Origin: Meghimatium bilineatum
Lineage: Eukaryota > Mollusca > Gastropoda > Stylommatophora > Philomycidae
DNA length: 64,000 bases
Assembly: GCA_034231615.1 (NCBI GenBank)
Contig: CM067317.1
Location: 21,743,477-21,807,476 of the forward strand
Direction: 5' to 3'
Part shown: positions 32,748 to 43,904 of the stretch, one piece after another
Layout: the number at the start of each line of letters is the position of its first letter
Position numbering within the stretch: the first letter of the stretch is position 1
The notes under the pieces: model-generated
Seen by the model: the letters and a program-made list of their open reading frames with translations, nothing else
Told to the model about the DNA's origin: nothing
The model's database searches: none
Translations under genes and position numbers: made by a program

Positions 32748-33270
32748 ATACAATGTGAAATATAAACCCTAACATCACTAAAACAGAATAGAGTCAGTAC
32801 ACATTCACCATCTGGCGACAGATAGGAAGGCTGTCACAGGCTAAGGGTAGCCCACCCGAATTGTCAAGGCATGCCGAAATCGGATGTGCTAGGCCTACAC
32901 GGCGCATAACGGTGGCACAACGTAATCACGCTCCCGGCGGAAATCGCACGGATATCCGTGCTGGTTACAATGGAGCGAACGCAAAACAAACAAACAAACA
33001 ACTAAAACAGAAATACACAGTGAAATATAAACCCTGAATCACTAAAAAAAAAAATATGTTGTGAAATATATATCTTCACATCACTAGAAAACAGAAATTC
33101 ATGATAAGAGATAAACTCTGACATCACTAAAAACTCGGACTAAAAAAACAGAGATATATAGTTAAATGTAAACTCTAACATCACTATAAAAGAGATGTAT
33201 GGTGATATATAACTGCACGTTTTGTGTAATGTCTGACTGCACTACAAAACAGATGCATGATGAGATGACA
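32748..33270. repeat. degenerate tandem array, units of about 50-60 bp
   Basis: Units like GTGAAATATAAACCCTGACA then TCACTAAAAAACAGAAATA. Interrupted by a SINE-A3 at 32789-33000. Confidence 0.7.
32789..33000 (+). mobile_element. SINE-A3 inserted in the array
   Basis: 212 bp, flanked by ACTAAAACAGAA at 32777-32788 and 33001-33012. It carries the core GCCGAAATCGGATGTGCTAG, GCCTACACGGCGCATAACGG, then GGATATCCGTGCTGGTTACA, and ends in (CAAA)n. The array itself repeats similar words, so the duplication is less certain than for A1. Confidence 0.8.
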
Positions 33271-34020
33271 ATGCTAGTCATGTCTGATGGCATGTGGAGG
33301 AGGACCAGGCATATTACCACCATTACAAGATATTTACCTTACGGTAGATTCTCTTCTTTTTGAATGGAAAGTGAACTGCAGTAAAAATGTGTACCATATG
33401 ACACATGTATATAAGCAAGAAAGGCAAAAATTAATTGGGTTAAAATTCAGTGTTAAGCTAAACAAATACAATATATATAACTACATTTTAACCCATCTTG
33501 TTGCTAACATTCATTTGTCACATTTAAAAAATATTTCTGTAACTTGTAGTTGTTTATGATATAATTTTGTGTTATTACTTTGAATAAGGCAGTAAATGGG
33601 TTTACTATTACTATTTTGTTATTCCTCTACTTATAGTTATTATTACTACAATATTTCAGCAAACGGAGGCAAGTATTACTTACTAGAAATCTACTGTCTA
33701 TAACTCAATTGTTCTGATGGCTGTGAGAATATTACATTACCTCATTTCTTTAACCATTAGATAGTAAACTGTAGCACTATCTTACCAGTTTCAACAAGAT
33801 GGATGTATGGGCTTTCTGACATGTAACATTTGGAAACACACTAATAATATATGTTTTTGTGATCTCTACTGATATATCTCAAGCAAGATGTTCTTTCATT
33901 ACCACTTTTGGTAGATTTATATATCATCTGTGGGATAAGAAATCCTTGCATACGTTTTTCTTATTTATCAAACAATAGCATTGCAGCATGGGCAATGGTA
34001 GTAAGGTCAAATGTTTGTAA
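33271..34020. other. intron, unrecognised
   Basis: AT-rich; nothing supported. Confidence 0.4.
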
Positions 34021-34024
34021 ATTA

Positions 34025-34195
34025 GCAAGGTTGCAAAACAGGCAATGAGAATCATAGCAGGGAGCATTAAGAAAAATTAAAGAACTGACAAAAAACATCA
34101 TACTATCAACAACCAAAGTAGGATAGAACAAATAGCAGAGCTGAAAAACAATATAAAAAAATTATGTAATAAGAAATATCACAGTTAATCTATAA
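34025..34195 (+). pseudogene. possible LINE RT thumb scrap
   Basis: KLARLQNRQ then, one frame over, MRIIAGSIKKN resembles the LxxxQNRAxRIIxGxxKxTP stretch of LINE reverse transcriptases. Very short. Confidence 0.4.
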
Positions 34196-34889
34196 TACTA
34201 AAACTAAATGGTGAAATATTGAAACATGAAGGAAGGTAGTTCACAAAGCCAGGAGGCAGGCTAAACTGATGTTTTTACCAAAGTGTTCTATAAAAAAATT
34301 GTAAAAGAAACATTAAAGGACAAAACACACAATGCTGTTTAAGTTGGGCATGAATATAGTTAACATTCAGCATTGAATGAACCATTTTGACATTGCACAA
34401 ATTGGGCATATGAATAGCCCACACTCAGGGTTGAATAAATCATTTTACTGGTTTGGTTCACTTCTCAGCTTTTGTATCAATTTCTTGACATACCGGTAAC
34501 TCTCATGATTAAACTGTTCAACTTTAGTGTATCAGCAGATCTTAAATCTGCTGATGGCGATAGTTTTTTTGCTGTTATCTTCCATCATGTTACCTGTGAT
34601 AACCGTTTCTCACTATCCAGCTGTTCCACCTGTGTCACTTGTCAGTGGAGATGGCAATCTTCCACAGATGTTTATACACTGACAAGTGTTCCTACTAATG
34701 CTTCGTCACTTCTCACCATAAAATGTTTGTGCTAATAGTACAATTATCTCCTCCAACATGTTGGAACATTGTCCTGCTGTATTTTCATTCTCCAATCTCA
34801 CCCTCACAAGTGCAGTTTTCCAAAGTCTTCCTTTGGTTTTATGCAGAAAAGATGACAGTGTGTCCTTGAGGCCCAAAGGAAAGAAAAAC
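34196..34889. other. intron, unrecognised
   Basis: Near 34330-34450 a TGCTGTTTAAGTTGGGCATGAATA-like phrase occurs twice (about 75 bp apart). Otherwise nothing seen. Confidence 0.4.
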
Positions 34890-35115
34890 TGTGCCATGCA
34901 GGGTCATAAGATGTGCATAAGGAGGTTTCATGGGTTTATTTGGCTATCCCATCTCACATGTCCAAGCAAACCAAAATGCATGCTGTAGTTGGATGTGTTA
35001 GAAGGCAGAAAGGTGCAGATATTAAAGCTAAACTGTAAACCACGACAACACATTCTGTTCTCTGGACTACATCCTTTTAACCAGTAGAAGTTTTAGAACA
35101 AATGCAGGAGCAGAA
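34890..35115 (+). mobile_element. SINE-A2 copy, decayed
   Basis: TGGCTATCCCATCTCACATG, GTTGGATGTGTTAGAAGGCA, GAAAGGTGCAGATATTAAAG, CTGTTCTCTGGACTACATCC, then an A/G-rich end. Confidence 0.7.
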
Positions 35116-35930
35116 GAATATACTGAAACAATAAGAACATTAAGGACATCACTTTAAAGTCAATGTTCAGGGTCACTTCATCACACTCTATTGTAGCTGT
35201 CAGTGACACAATACATGTGCTTTATCCCCATGTCACATCCTCTAAAGTCACATTTGTTATCAGGGATGGCTTTACATGTTAAGAAATGTTTTTAAAAATA
35301 ATTTGTAAATATTTGATATGACATATAGGTGACACAAAGAGTAGTGATAACCACATGTATCAACATCTGCATGGTATTTTGACCTCTGTATCCACACATA
35401 TTTAGTTCAGATTGTGCTCCACTGGTGATAAGTCTGTTTGAAATTAAAAAAATAGAACCCTCTCATGTTAAGGAGTGAAGGCAGAATGTTGTAGTTGTGT
35501 TATGAAGACCACATGCTCTTGCTGTTGCCCAATGCGCAGGGTATATTTTTCTCTTCCACCTTTGAAAGATTAACACTCTTTCCTTACAAGATTTTACATC
35601 CAGGCAGCCATGATTGTGTGACCAAAAACTAAACCTCATGGTCATACTCCTTGACAACTACAACTATTGAAACTTAAGCAGATTATTTTATTTATCTGTA
35701 TAGAATTCTAATGACTTGTACATTTCTGTGACAATCATTTGATGATCTTATAAAAATCATTGAGTGTATTTCATTGTATAGTTTTTGCTGAGTGAATCCG
35801 TGCAACAGGCAAGAATCAACCATAAAAAAATATAAAAAACCAGATAAATTTCCATCTGGATAGATACTCTTTGATTTCATGCTGTCTCGTATACACCTAT
35901 TAGCACCAAGTAGAAAATAGCTAGTACTTT
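35116..35930. other. intron, unrecognised
   Basis: Nothing supported. Confidence 0.4.
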
Positions 35931-35934
35931 GAGT

Positions 35935-36580
35935 AACTTGATCCAGTGTTTAAGTCATTCAGTGTGTGCTCTAGAGGTCACGTGTTTAAATCTTGCGATG
36001 TCTTGTTTATAAAGTGGATTTTTTTCAGAGATCTCTGGGGATTATCGCTTGAAGTCTTGTCTTGATTAGAAAACTGGCTTCACAGCACGTGGTTCATTCC
36101 CATAAGTGCTCCGCCTTCTGTTCCAGCAGCCATTCGACTCGATGGTGTTTCGAGTCCAATGCCGCTGATACAGACGTTGACATCAGGGCACAACTATGGC
36201 CCTTGCGACAGGTTTCTTTGTTGTTCCACCCGCCCACGTGGTGCCGTAGCTAGTTCAAGCACAAAACGGCCTGTCGGAACAACATGGTAACTGTTATCGA
36301 AGGTTACTACTACGGGATTGTATAGATGACGTGCCATGAAGCTTCGATAAGAAGATAACCTCAATATAAAGGCATGTCATCTACTAAGGTTTTCTGTTGC
36401 ATGGTTGGTTTGTCTAGTGAGCTATTGGTGAGACCCACAGACACAACAGCATGCTCAAAAGTTATGGAGTTAAGTGCTATGAATGGTACTCCCGACAAGG
36501 TAGCATGTCGCTTTATTAAGAGGGACAGAGTATACATGGGATAATTCAAGTATAATGAAATAAATCATTTATGCCTTTTC
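35935..36580 (+). mobile_element. SINE-C interrupted by Repeat D
   Basis: The left part (35935-36057) has GTGTTTAAGTCATTCAGTGT, GGTCACGTGTTTAAATCTTG, GATGTCTTGTTTATAAAGTG. The right part (36455-36580) has GTTATGGAGTTAAGTGCTAT, GAATGGTACTCCCGAC, AAGAGGGACAGAGTATACAT. The two halves join as in the copy at 16855. Confidence 0.7.
36058..36454 (+). mobile_element. Repeat D, about 397 bp
   Basis: A GC-richer insert splitting a SINE-C. Its end (TCGATAAGAAGATAACCTCA ... GTGAGACCCACAGAC) matches, inverted, the left end of the insertion at 61852-62458. No coding potential seen. No clear target duplication here. Confidence 0.6.
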
Positions 36581-36589
36581 AACTGAGAG

Positions 36590-36720
36590 TGTGGGATGAA
36601 CAGCAAACCCCATATCCCAGTGAAAGTTAAACAGAAAACCCCCTACCCCCACTGCAGGGTGAACAGCAAACCCTTATTCCCCAGTGCGGAGTGAACAGCA
36701 AACCCCATACCCAACAAACT
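36590..36720. repeat. short tandem repeat
   Basis: Three or four units of GTGAACAGCAAACCCCATAT then CCCAGTG, one with a deletion. Confidence 0.75.
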
Positions 36721-37257
36721 CTAAATTATTCAGTTTATGAAAGACTCAGATCGCCGCATGATTATAGATTGGTGCAAGGACTTTGTATTAGGTCACCATC
36801 ATTCTACCAACTCTTTCCATGTCTTTTTGAGATTGCAGGCTCAGTTCAGATGAACTAACAACAAACTTCAGAACCAGCAGCAAAGAAGGTCTTATCTTTA
36901 TAATTCCAAGCAGATATTAATAACGATCTTTGATTGAAACCTTTCTCTCAACTGTCATTTTTAAAAGTTTCATTAATTCAGTAGCCATATTGTTTCAATA
37001 CTGAACAGTGATGCATCTACATGCATGACATCTCTACCCATCATGCAGTGCATAGGACATTCTATTCTATAAATATTGCGGATTCACTTAGCAATTAAGA
37101 TGCATCTTCAGTTAATTTTTCATTGCTGATTTCTTATAATTCCTTGTACCATCATCTGTATCCAGGACATGATGGATGGAAATGTGAAGGAATAGTTCTC
37201 AGGTCAAAGTCAATAATCGTCTCTTAGTCTGCTGCAAAACTGTATAGCAAATAGTAA
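36721..37257. other. intron, unrecognised
   Basis: Nothing supported. Confidence 0.4.
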
Positions 37258-37590
37258 TTACATAAAACACAAGGTCAATTAACTTTACAATAAAGGTACA
37301 TACTATAGGGTATGGATATAAAAAAATACAAATAACAGTATACAAGACAGTTTTAATTTTTCAACCGTAAGGTCTTTTTCAAGAATAACACAAAATTCTT
37401 GTAGAATTGTTGTTGCTGTTTATTCACTGTTTGTCTTGTATTTTCTTGAAAAAAAACTGTAAGGTTGAAATGTTGAAAATGTCTTGTATACTGTTATTGT
37501 TATTTGTAATTTTTTGTACTAATACCCTATAGTCTGTTCGTCTGTATGTTCATTGTAAAGCTTATAAAACTTGTGTTCTAAGTAAGTATT
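37258..37590. mobile_element. inverted pair of Penelope-type repeats
   Basis: The left arm (about 37258-37398) is the inverse of the right arm (about 37430-37590). Matching pieces include GTATACAAGACAG / CTTGTATACTGTTATTGTTA, CTATAGGGTAT / ATACCCTATAG, and the hammerhead-like TTTCAACCGTAAGGTCTTTT then TCAAGAA / TTCTTGAAAAAAAACTGTAA then GGTTGAAA. Confidence 0.72.
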
Positions 37591-37789
37591 ATTTGATTTG
37601 TCTTGTTCATTATTTGAACCCTTTAAAATAATCAGATTAACATATAAGTTTATCAGCTAATCTTCCTTTTGTAGATAACTTAACTCTTAGAATCTATTGA
37701 GCTGCTTGCTTATGCTAACCATATTGACACAATGTTACCACAGGTACTGCCTTCTTATATGACACTACATGTTACAGTAGAAGTAAGCG

Positions 37790-39060
37790 TTAAAGATTCA
37801 CTAGTTAGTTAATCATTGGATCATCATCACTGCACTCCGGAGAAGTCCATAGGTGCTCAGATCTCTCCCTGAGTGTATACACCATTACACGTTGACTGAC
37901 GGTCCCAGTACGCCGTTGATCATTCTTCCTCACCCACGAATTGCACCTTTATCGTGACACCACATTTCAGGCCTTTCTAGTGACACCACATTTCAGGCCA
38001 AGCTCCCTTATTCTAGTCATAGAACAAGAATCATCGTTACTTATATAGTCATTTGTTTCGTGCGATTTCCCAAAGGTGTTCAAAATGTCTGCCGGTCCAT
38101 CGCCCCCGCCAAAAGCCGTAGTAGCCACGTGTGCGGCCAAACTATCTGCTCTCTCATTACCCCAGACTCCCACAGTCCCGGCACAAAAATAAGTCACTTT
38201 ACGTACACAGGAATTCATCACCATATTCAGCCACTTTTCCCAAATATACCCCGCCTGCACTTTCACAATCATGTTCATTGAGTCACTGAGTATACAAGCA
38301 TGTTTCGCAGGCTGCGAGCACACCCATTTCAAAGCTTTAGTTCTTCCAAAATCTTCATTGTCATGCTGCTTGTCATCTGAGTGAACACACCACATTCCTC
38401 TCTTATGGTCTTGCCCCACCTTTGAGCTGTGAAGGCCTACATACTCCTGATGATCTCAGCCGATCCATCCTTATATATAATCATATCAACTTCCCTGGAA
38501 TTCTCACCAATCAGAGCCAGCATCTCCGACTCCACCATTGTTAGACACCATTCCCTGCATTCTCTGTTGAGTGGTGTTATTATTTTGAAGGCTGTCAGAC
38601 ACTCTTAGGGTGCCCAACTCCATTCCACACCAGGTAGCAGATCCTCCACACACTTTGTATATTATCCTCTGCGCGACCCATCCATGACTTTCCTTTTTTT
38701 AAGTCGACTGCCTTTCACTTTGAGAATTTCAGGGTGTTGAGGGTGCTCTTTATCAGCGGTGATTTGTAGATAGTCCTGCGCCCTGCACATTTGTATTCTT
38801 TGCTCTGCATTTGGGCAATCAAGTTAGTATCATATAGCCTGTGACATATCTCTCGTAGACCCCCAAATTATTCTTGTTGATTCATTCTAGATTCTATTCA
38901 ATCTTACTGTTTGAGTCTGACTCAGTGTCAGAATTGCCAGCTCATACTCTACCACTGCCGCCACAAATCCCTGGTACAGCAGAAATAACAGCCTCTGTTC
39001 ACACTGAGCAGCAGCCATAACTTTCATTGCTGAAAGTCCTTTATAAGCTTTTGCAAATTC
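37790..39060 (-). pseudogene. LINE-G: RT thumb, RNase H and C-terminus
   Basis: Minus strand, with frameshifts. From 39000: LLFLLYQGFVAAVVEYELAI and a TVRLNRI piece (RT thumb). Near 38490: MIIYKDGSAE, the first RNase H block (YxDGS). From 38350: WVCSQPAKHACILSDSMNM, the third block region with the DS pair. At 38130-38195: YFCAGTVGVWGNERADSLAA (VPGHxGVxGNExAD). Then a C-terminal tail ending near 37800. RNase H-bearing LINEs belong to the I/R1/LOA side of the tree. Confidence 0.82.
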
Positions 39061-39155
39061 TCATAGTGTGATAGATTTTGGTATTTACAAATTTCTTGTA
39101 GTTATATATTTTTAGTAATTACTAATTCTGAATAGTTACAAATTTCTGGTACTGT

Positions 39156-39860
39156 ATATTTATGAATATAAGCCGCCAATTTTTTGTATTTTTGTTATGC
39201 TATTGATGTAGGGGTATTGGCTTATATACAAGAACAATAAAGTAAAACATAAATTTGTGGTAGAAAACACAAAAATCATAACACCCAATGCTGTAAAAAA
39301 CCGGCAATAGGAAAAAATTATTATAATGAAATATGAAAAATCATTCTTCTTCTTCAGCATCCATTCTCAAACTCCTGCTGGATCTCTCTTGGAATATGAC
39401 CATAATCCATTCTAGATTTTCAGCAGGGTGTAGTCCATAGAATGGAAAAATCATTCAAATCCTTCAGTCTCAAAAATCACTGTCTGAATTCAGAAACAGT
39501 TCACAAATTTCATCCTGTATTTCATAATATATTGTCATGGAAACTCCAGAGTGGATATCATCAATCTCACTGTCTACTGGTACATTGTTGTCATCGGCAT
39601 CATTCTCAAACATAGTGCGCCCTCACTTCTATCCATTGCATTACTGATGTAACACTTTTTGAAAGATCGGACGATCACGCCGGATGAAATATCTGATTAT
39701 GATTCTTTTTCCCACTTAGTGGTTGTGATCAATACTGATTTGCCCCATACTGTATCCATTCCACAGTGCAATTTCATCCATCCAACATTTTGTTTGGGCC
39801 CGCATGAACGTGCCACTTGGGAATTTCTCCATTATACAATCTTGTGTTTAAAAATACTAA
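39156..39860 (-). pseudogene. pogo/Tigger-like transposon, internally deleted
   Basis: Minus strand. From 39850: KFPSGTFMRAQTKCWMDEIA (the FPxxxxVxxxxxxWMDE block before the DDE domain), then directly the end VIVRSFKKCYISNAMDRSEG (39680-39620) and an acidic tail ending ICELFLNSDSDF. The DDE core is absent. The element's 3' end (GAATATAAGCCGCCAATTTT) is at 39165. A SINE-A1 sits inside. Confidence 0.8.
39345..39445 (-). mobile_element. SINE-A1 copy within the Tigger-like element
   Basis: CTTCTTCTTCAGCATCCATT, CTCAAACTCCTGCTGGATCT, TAGATTTTCAGCAGGGTGTA, GTCCATAGAATGGA: the 3' half of A1 in reverse. Confidence 0.85.
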
Positions 39861-39892
39861 CTAGTGGGGGTTTGGCAAAAAATGGGAGAACT

Positions 39893-40135
39893 GCTCTTAA
39901 ATGAACAATATGGGTTATGTGAAATTATTCTTAGATGAACAATTTGGGTTACAGTAAGTGAAATTGTTCTTAAATGAACAATATGGGTTATGTGAAATTG
40001 TTCTTAAATGAACAATATGGGTTATGTGAAATTGTTCTTAAATGAACAATATGGGTTATGTGAAATTGTTCTTAAATGAACAATATGGGTTATGTGAAAT
40101 TGTTCTTAAATGAACAATATGGGTTATGTGAAATT
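39893..40135. repeat. minisatellite, 34-bp unit, about 7 copies
   Basis: Unit TTCTTAAATGAACAATATGG then GTTATGTGAAATTG, nearly perfect apart from the second copy. Confidence 0.97.
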
Positions 40136-40378
40136 GCATTTTTCTGTATTATCCTCAAACTCCTGATGGTTAGCAAGATGTAGTCTCTGGATAATTTAAC
40201 ACATTTTGTCATGTTTAAGGCATGACTGTGATATACATGACTTTGAACCCTTCACATCTAACTTAGCATGGTTTCCTGGTTACTTTGACTCTCTATGGGA
40301 TGAGGTGGCCAACCTCACCCTCACAACCTCTGTAATGTATGGCAGGTAACAGCGTTGCTATTCTTTGCTCCTCTTTCA
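40136..40378 (-). mobile_element. SINE-A2 copy
   Basis: CCTCAAACTCCTGATGGTTA, GCAAGATGTAGTCTCTGG, CTTTGACTCTCTATGGGATG, AGGTAACAGCGTTGCTATTC, TTTGCTCC, in the inverse order of the copy at 8822. Confidence 0.8.
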
Positions 40379-40519
40379 GACAGACAAAACACAGACTGCT
40401 AGTTTAATTTAGAACATTTAATTTCATATATAAAAAGTGCATTGCACTGTCAGGGGTAGAAGATTTCCCTGGAGTGAAACCCTGAGTCATTATAGATGTT
40501 TTGTTTCATTTTCATAGTG

Positions 40520-40625
40520 ATACTAGGAGCTATAGTAGCTAAGTAGTTAGTGCACTGACTTGCTAGCTTGGTGATAATAGTTCTATTCCCAGGTTAGGTC
40601 GGAAATTTAGACTTTAAATGGCTCT
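40520..40625 (+). mobile_element. SINE-B-like head, decayed
   Basis: GTAGCTAAGTAGTTAGTGCA as box A-like part and ATAGTTCTATTCCCAGGTTA, GGTCGGAAATTT as box B-like part and start of the SINE-B body. Confidence 0.55.
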
Positions 40626-41270
40626 TAGACTAAAGGAATGGGTACCAAAACAGATCAGAGTAATGGCAACACATTTGATGCTTGTCCACAATGCTTCTAG
40701 AGTTCTCATTGGTTACAGAAAAATACAGACCTAAGACTATTTCCAATATGCATCAGTGTGCAAAGGGGCTTTGCTTACTTTATAATCTGCAACTTATTTT
40801 ATGTATATGTTTGGGGATCTTCCTGACATAGTTGTTAAACCATATGTTTAGCGTGTAACACCTGTCTTTTGATGTTATTTTCATGATGTTAGTTTTATTG
40901 AAGATACAGTTGGAGTCAGGGTTTACTTTTTCATCAGTCACATACTCATCATGTGACAAATGCTCACAAATTGACACACACGTGGGTGACAGCATCAATA
41001 TTTATTGATAACTATAATATTGACTTGACACAGCATTTAAGTTCATGAATGGCATCATACACAGTTTTGATCTGTTGTTATTTTCTATACACTCCTAAGT
41101 ACGTTGATTGTGTAGTATTATTATCAGTTTGCAAGTTTGAGAACACTCTCAGATGATATTACTTGCTCTTAGGTGTAATGATTTCTGTAGAAATTCAACT
41201 ATATTTTATTCATTTTTACACACTATGTCAGAATTCCAACCCTTTTCAAATAAATTCTACACTGTGTCAA
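40626..41270. other. intron, unrecognised
   Basis: Nothing supported. Confidence 0.4.
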
Positions 41271-41515
41271 TATCATGTATCATATCTCAAAATCATGTAT
41301 CATATCTCAAAATCATGTATCATATCTCAAAATCATGTATCATATCTCAAAATCATGTATCATATCTCAAAATCATGTATCATATCTCAAAATCATGTAT
41401 CATATCTCAAAATCATGTATCATATCTCAAAATCATGTATCATATCTCAAAATCATGTATCATATCTCAAAATCATGTTTCATATCTCAAAATCATGTAT
41501 CATATCTCAAAATCA
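41271..41515. repeat. minisatellite, 20-bp unit, about 12 near-identical copies
   Basis: Unit CATGTATCATATCTCAAAAT, with a single changed base (CATGTTTCAT) in one late copy. Long open frames in all three plus frames are by-products of the 20-bp period. Confidence 0.98.
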
Positions 41516-42149
41516 CTTAAGCTTAGCCTTCACTTGTCAATCTCATTCTTCTCTCAGCAGAACATGAACATCTCAGCATTATTTTTCAAGTCCCACAAAA
41601 ATCTCCTATTCCTGACACTGTAGCAATCTGCCATTCAATTGCATTCTCCCTACTAAGCTTCTCATCTCAATCACTCTCTAGGTATAATCTCACTTTCTTT
41701 CCTCTTGTTTCTCATCTAAAACTTCCTCAGTGATGTAACTTGTGATGTAAATCAGTGATGTAACTTGTGATGTAAGTCAGTGATGTAAGCCTTGATCTGA
41801 TTTGCTGATTCCACATCCGATATAGTTCTTGGATAACCTTATAAAGTAATGAAGCATTTGTCCCTAGAGGGATCTAATCATACCCTTCAATCATGTGGTT
41901 GGGTCGTTTGTCTTTTACTGCCAGCTTCCAGTAGTAACAACATCCCTATTGTTGTATACATCACCATGCAACTCATTGAAACACTTGCCTTAGACATATA
42001 TATTTCTTGGAACTCTGCAAGAATAGGATCTGCACAGGCAACAATGCCAGCGTGTTTGCAACTGGGATGATGAAAGGGGAGGGGATAATAGAGCCCCACA
42101 AGTTTAAAGGTTGTAAGCTTTCTCAGAACTCAGCAAGACTGGAATAAAT
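41516..42149. other. intron, small repeat
   Basis: A TCAGTGATGTAACTTGTGAT phrase is repeated three times at 41728-41790. Nothing else recognised. Confidence 0.5.
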
Positions 42150-42350
42150 ATCAACATGTTTAGACTTGGTACAAGTGCTCAAGAGGTCATGTGTATGGTC
42201 CTCTGTCTTGTTCACAAGTGCATTTTTTAAAGAGATTCCTGGCTACATGCTATGAGCGGTACTCTTGACAGACATAAACTGCTTTGTTGAAAGGCAAAGC
42301 ATACCCAAAGGTACTCTTGGGTAAATCCTAATATAATTAAGTCAGTCTTC
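42150..42350 (+). mobile_element. SINE-C copy
   Basis: AGTGCTCAAGAGGTCATGTG, TCTGTCTTGTTCACAAGTGC, GAGATTCCTGGCTACATGCT, ATGAGCGGTACTCTTGACAG, then AAAGGCAAAGCATACCCAAA. One internal unit, unlike the expanded copy at 16855. Confidence 0.65.
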
Positions 42351-42489
42351 TATGGCTTTTGAACTTTATGTATATGTTATTGCTATATTACATGCTATAA
42401 CATATATGTTATAAATAACATATCAGACTTATTTGTCTGTTTAGAATTTATAACATTTTTTGTTACAATTTCTTGAGTTCACTCAACAG

Positions 42490-42609
42490 CCATACATTTT
42501 TGGAGCCATAATCAATAGAGATGAGGTGTTTGATGGAATTTTGTTGGCTGGTCGCAAAGCAGGTCTGGCCTGGTCAACTGCTCCAAGATGTCCTTCACCA
42601 ACTGAATAG
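42490..42609 (+). CDS. GRAMD4: GRAMD4 terminal exon 1 (short C-terminus)
   Basis: Acceptor GTTCACTCAACAG, phase 0, 39 codons then TAG. It encodes PYIFGAIINRDEVFDGILLA then GRKAGLAWSTAPRCPSPTE. The FGAxxxRDExF segment is the last strand and helix of the GRAM domain; vertebrate GRAMD4 ends shortly after the same motif. No AATAAA lies close by; an ATTAAA occurs at 42837-42842. Confidence 0.9.
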   Translation, partial: PYIFGAIINRDEVFDGILLAGRKAGLAWSTAPRCPSPTE

Positions 42610-43390
42610 AAATTGTTAGTACAGTAGTATTTTCCATTTTTCTTGTACATCTTTTTTCTTTTGGTTCTTATTTGAATGTTTAATTTGCATTTTGCTGCAT
42701 GTAACTAAATTTTAGCTTATTTTAATTTGTTTAAATTTAATTTTGTACTTTTATTTGAATGAAAAAAATGCAATGATTAATTCAAAATTATTGTTTAGAA
42801 ACAAAGTAAAGAAAAGTATAGTAATCTCTCTCAAATATTAAAGATTAATATTTAACAGAAAATAGGATTAGAAAGACAAAGATTTATTTTTTAAAAATGA
42901 AGTATTTTGGGAAGTGTATAAATGTCATGAAATTTAGAGTACACAGTATAGAAACAAAAGAGATCAACACATTTGTGATTGTTATGAAATGACATGTGGT
43001 TTTAACTTATTTTGATCTATTTGAATGTGAAACATGCAGCCATATCATTTTTAGAGATTTATTTTAATCTTATACAGTCTTAACATAGTCTTAACTTTAT
43101 AAGAGATATTAATGTTATATTTTAATGTTAAATACAGAGTATTAACTTTATTTAAGATATATTTTATTGTTAAACATTGTTTATTGACTTGAGTTTAAAT
43201 TGCTTATATTTATATTCAGAATATGGCATCAGCTTTCAAAGGATAGACTTCCCCAATTCTCATTAATTAATGTAAAAAAATTGATTTCAGTATCAGAGAG
43301 AATCAATGATGTTAGATCAGACATGTTTTGTACATGAAAAGTAGAATAGTAGAGAAAGTAGGTTAGTTTTCACAGAACTGAGAGGCGTAT
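42610..43390. other. 3' flank or intron, AT-rich
   Basis: Would hold the 3' UTR of the short isoform. No repeat recognised. Confidence 0.5.
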
Positions 43391-43394
43391 AATG

Positions 43395-43610
43395 TTCTGA
43401 AAAAGACATGTCACATGGAAGAGAAAGAGAATATTAACAAGTATGGAAGACTCAAGACAATGTGGAGAAGAACAGTGGAACAGAAGCTGAAAGAAATGAA
43501 CCACATCTAGTGCACGATGAAAAAAAATAACAAATGACACAGAGAAATGATGTGCACTTATGGCTGTACTAAGTGTCAGAAAGGTAATATGTTAAACGAT
43601 GATGATTTCA
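43395..43610 (+). pseudogene. LINE C-terminal scrap
   Basis: RLKTMWRRTVEQKLKEMNHI then a TMKK piece and GCTKCQKG, ending with GATGATGAT. It resembles the GRPKTTWRRTVExELK end of LINE polymerases plus a simple-repeat tail. Confidence 0.6.
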
Positions 43611-43714
43611 TGTAAATATTTCATTTTATTTAGTCATTCCCATATATACGAATGATGTCCCAGGGCCCACACATGGATGTGTAAAATCAGTAAACTAAAA
43701 TGAAACTTTTGCAA

Positions 43715-43870
43715 ATGTTTGTACAACACTTATCACTAACTTGCTATTTTTAGAGTTATGCATACTGTTTCTTCAACACTTATCACTAACTAGCTATTGA
43801 TATGTTTATGCACAATGTTTGTCAAACATTTATCGTCACTAACTAGCTATTTTTAGAGTTATGCATAAGG
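43715..43870. repeat. short tandem repeat, 3 units of about 55 bp
   Basis: Units share AACACTTATCACTAACTAGC then TATTTTTAGAGTTATGCATA. Confidence 0.85.
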
Positions 43871-43904
43871 ATAAGTTGTTTTAAAGATTTTGTCTGTGGG
43901 ACGT

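Noticed and set aside
34472..34988. Plus-strand open frames with a Cys/Thr-rich segment (possible exon)
   Set aside because: No acceptor and donor in matching phase with the GRAMD4 exons, and the second frame runs into a SINE-A2.
36062..36253. Open frame in a GC-richer block
   Set aside because: It lies within Repeat D, which interrupts a SINE-C; no homology or splice context.
38060..38281. Plus-strand open frame of 73 residues
   Set aside because: It is the shadow of the RNase H region of a minus-strand LINE-G copy.
39893..41515. CRISPR-like arrays
   Set aside because: Units are contiguous with no unique spacers, the setting is animal DNA, and no Cas-like gene is present.
41153..41623. 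Open frames of 156 and 134 residues with HVSYLKIMYHISKS repeats
   Set aside because: By-product of the 20-bp tandem array, which has no stop codon in the plus frames.
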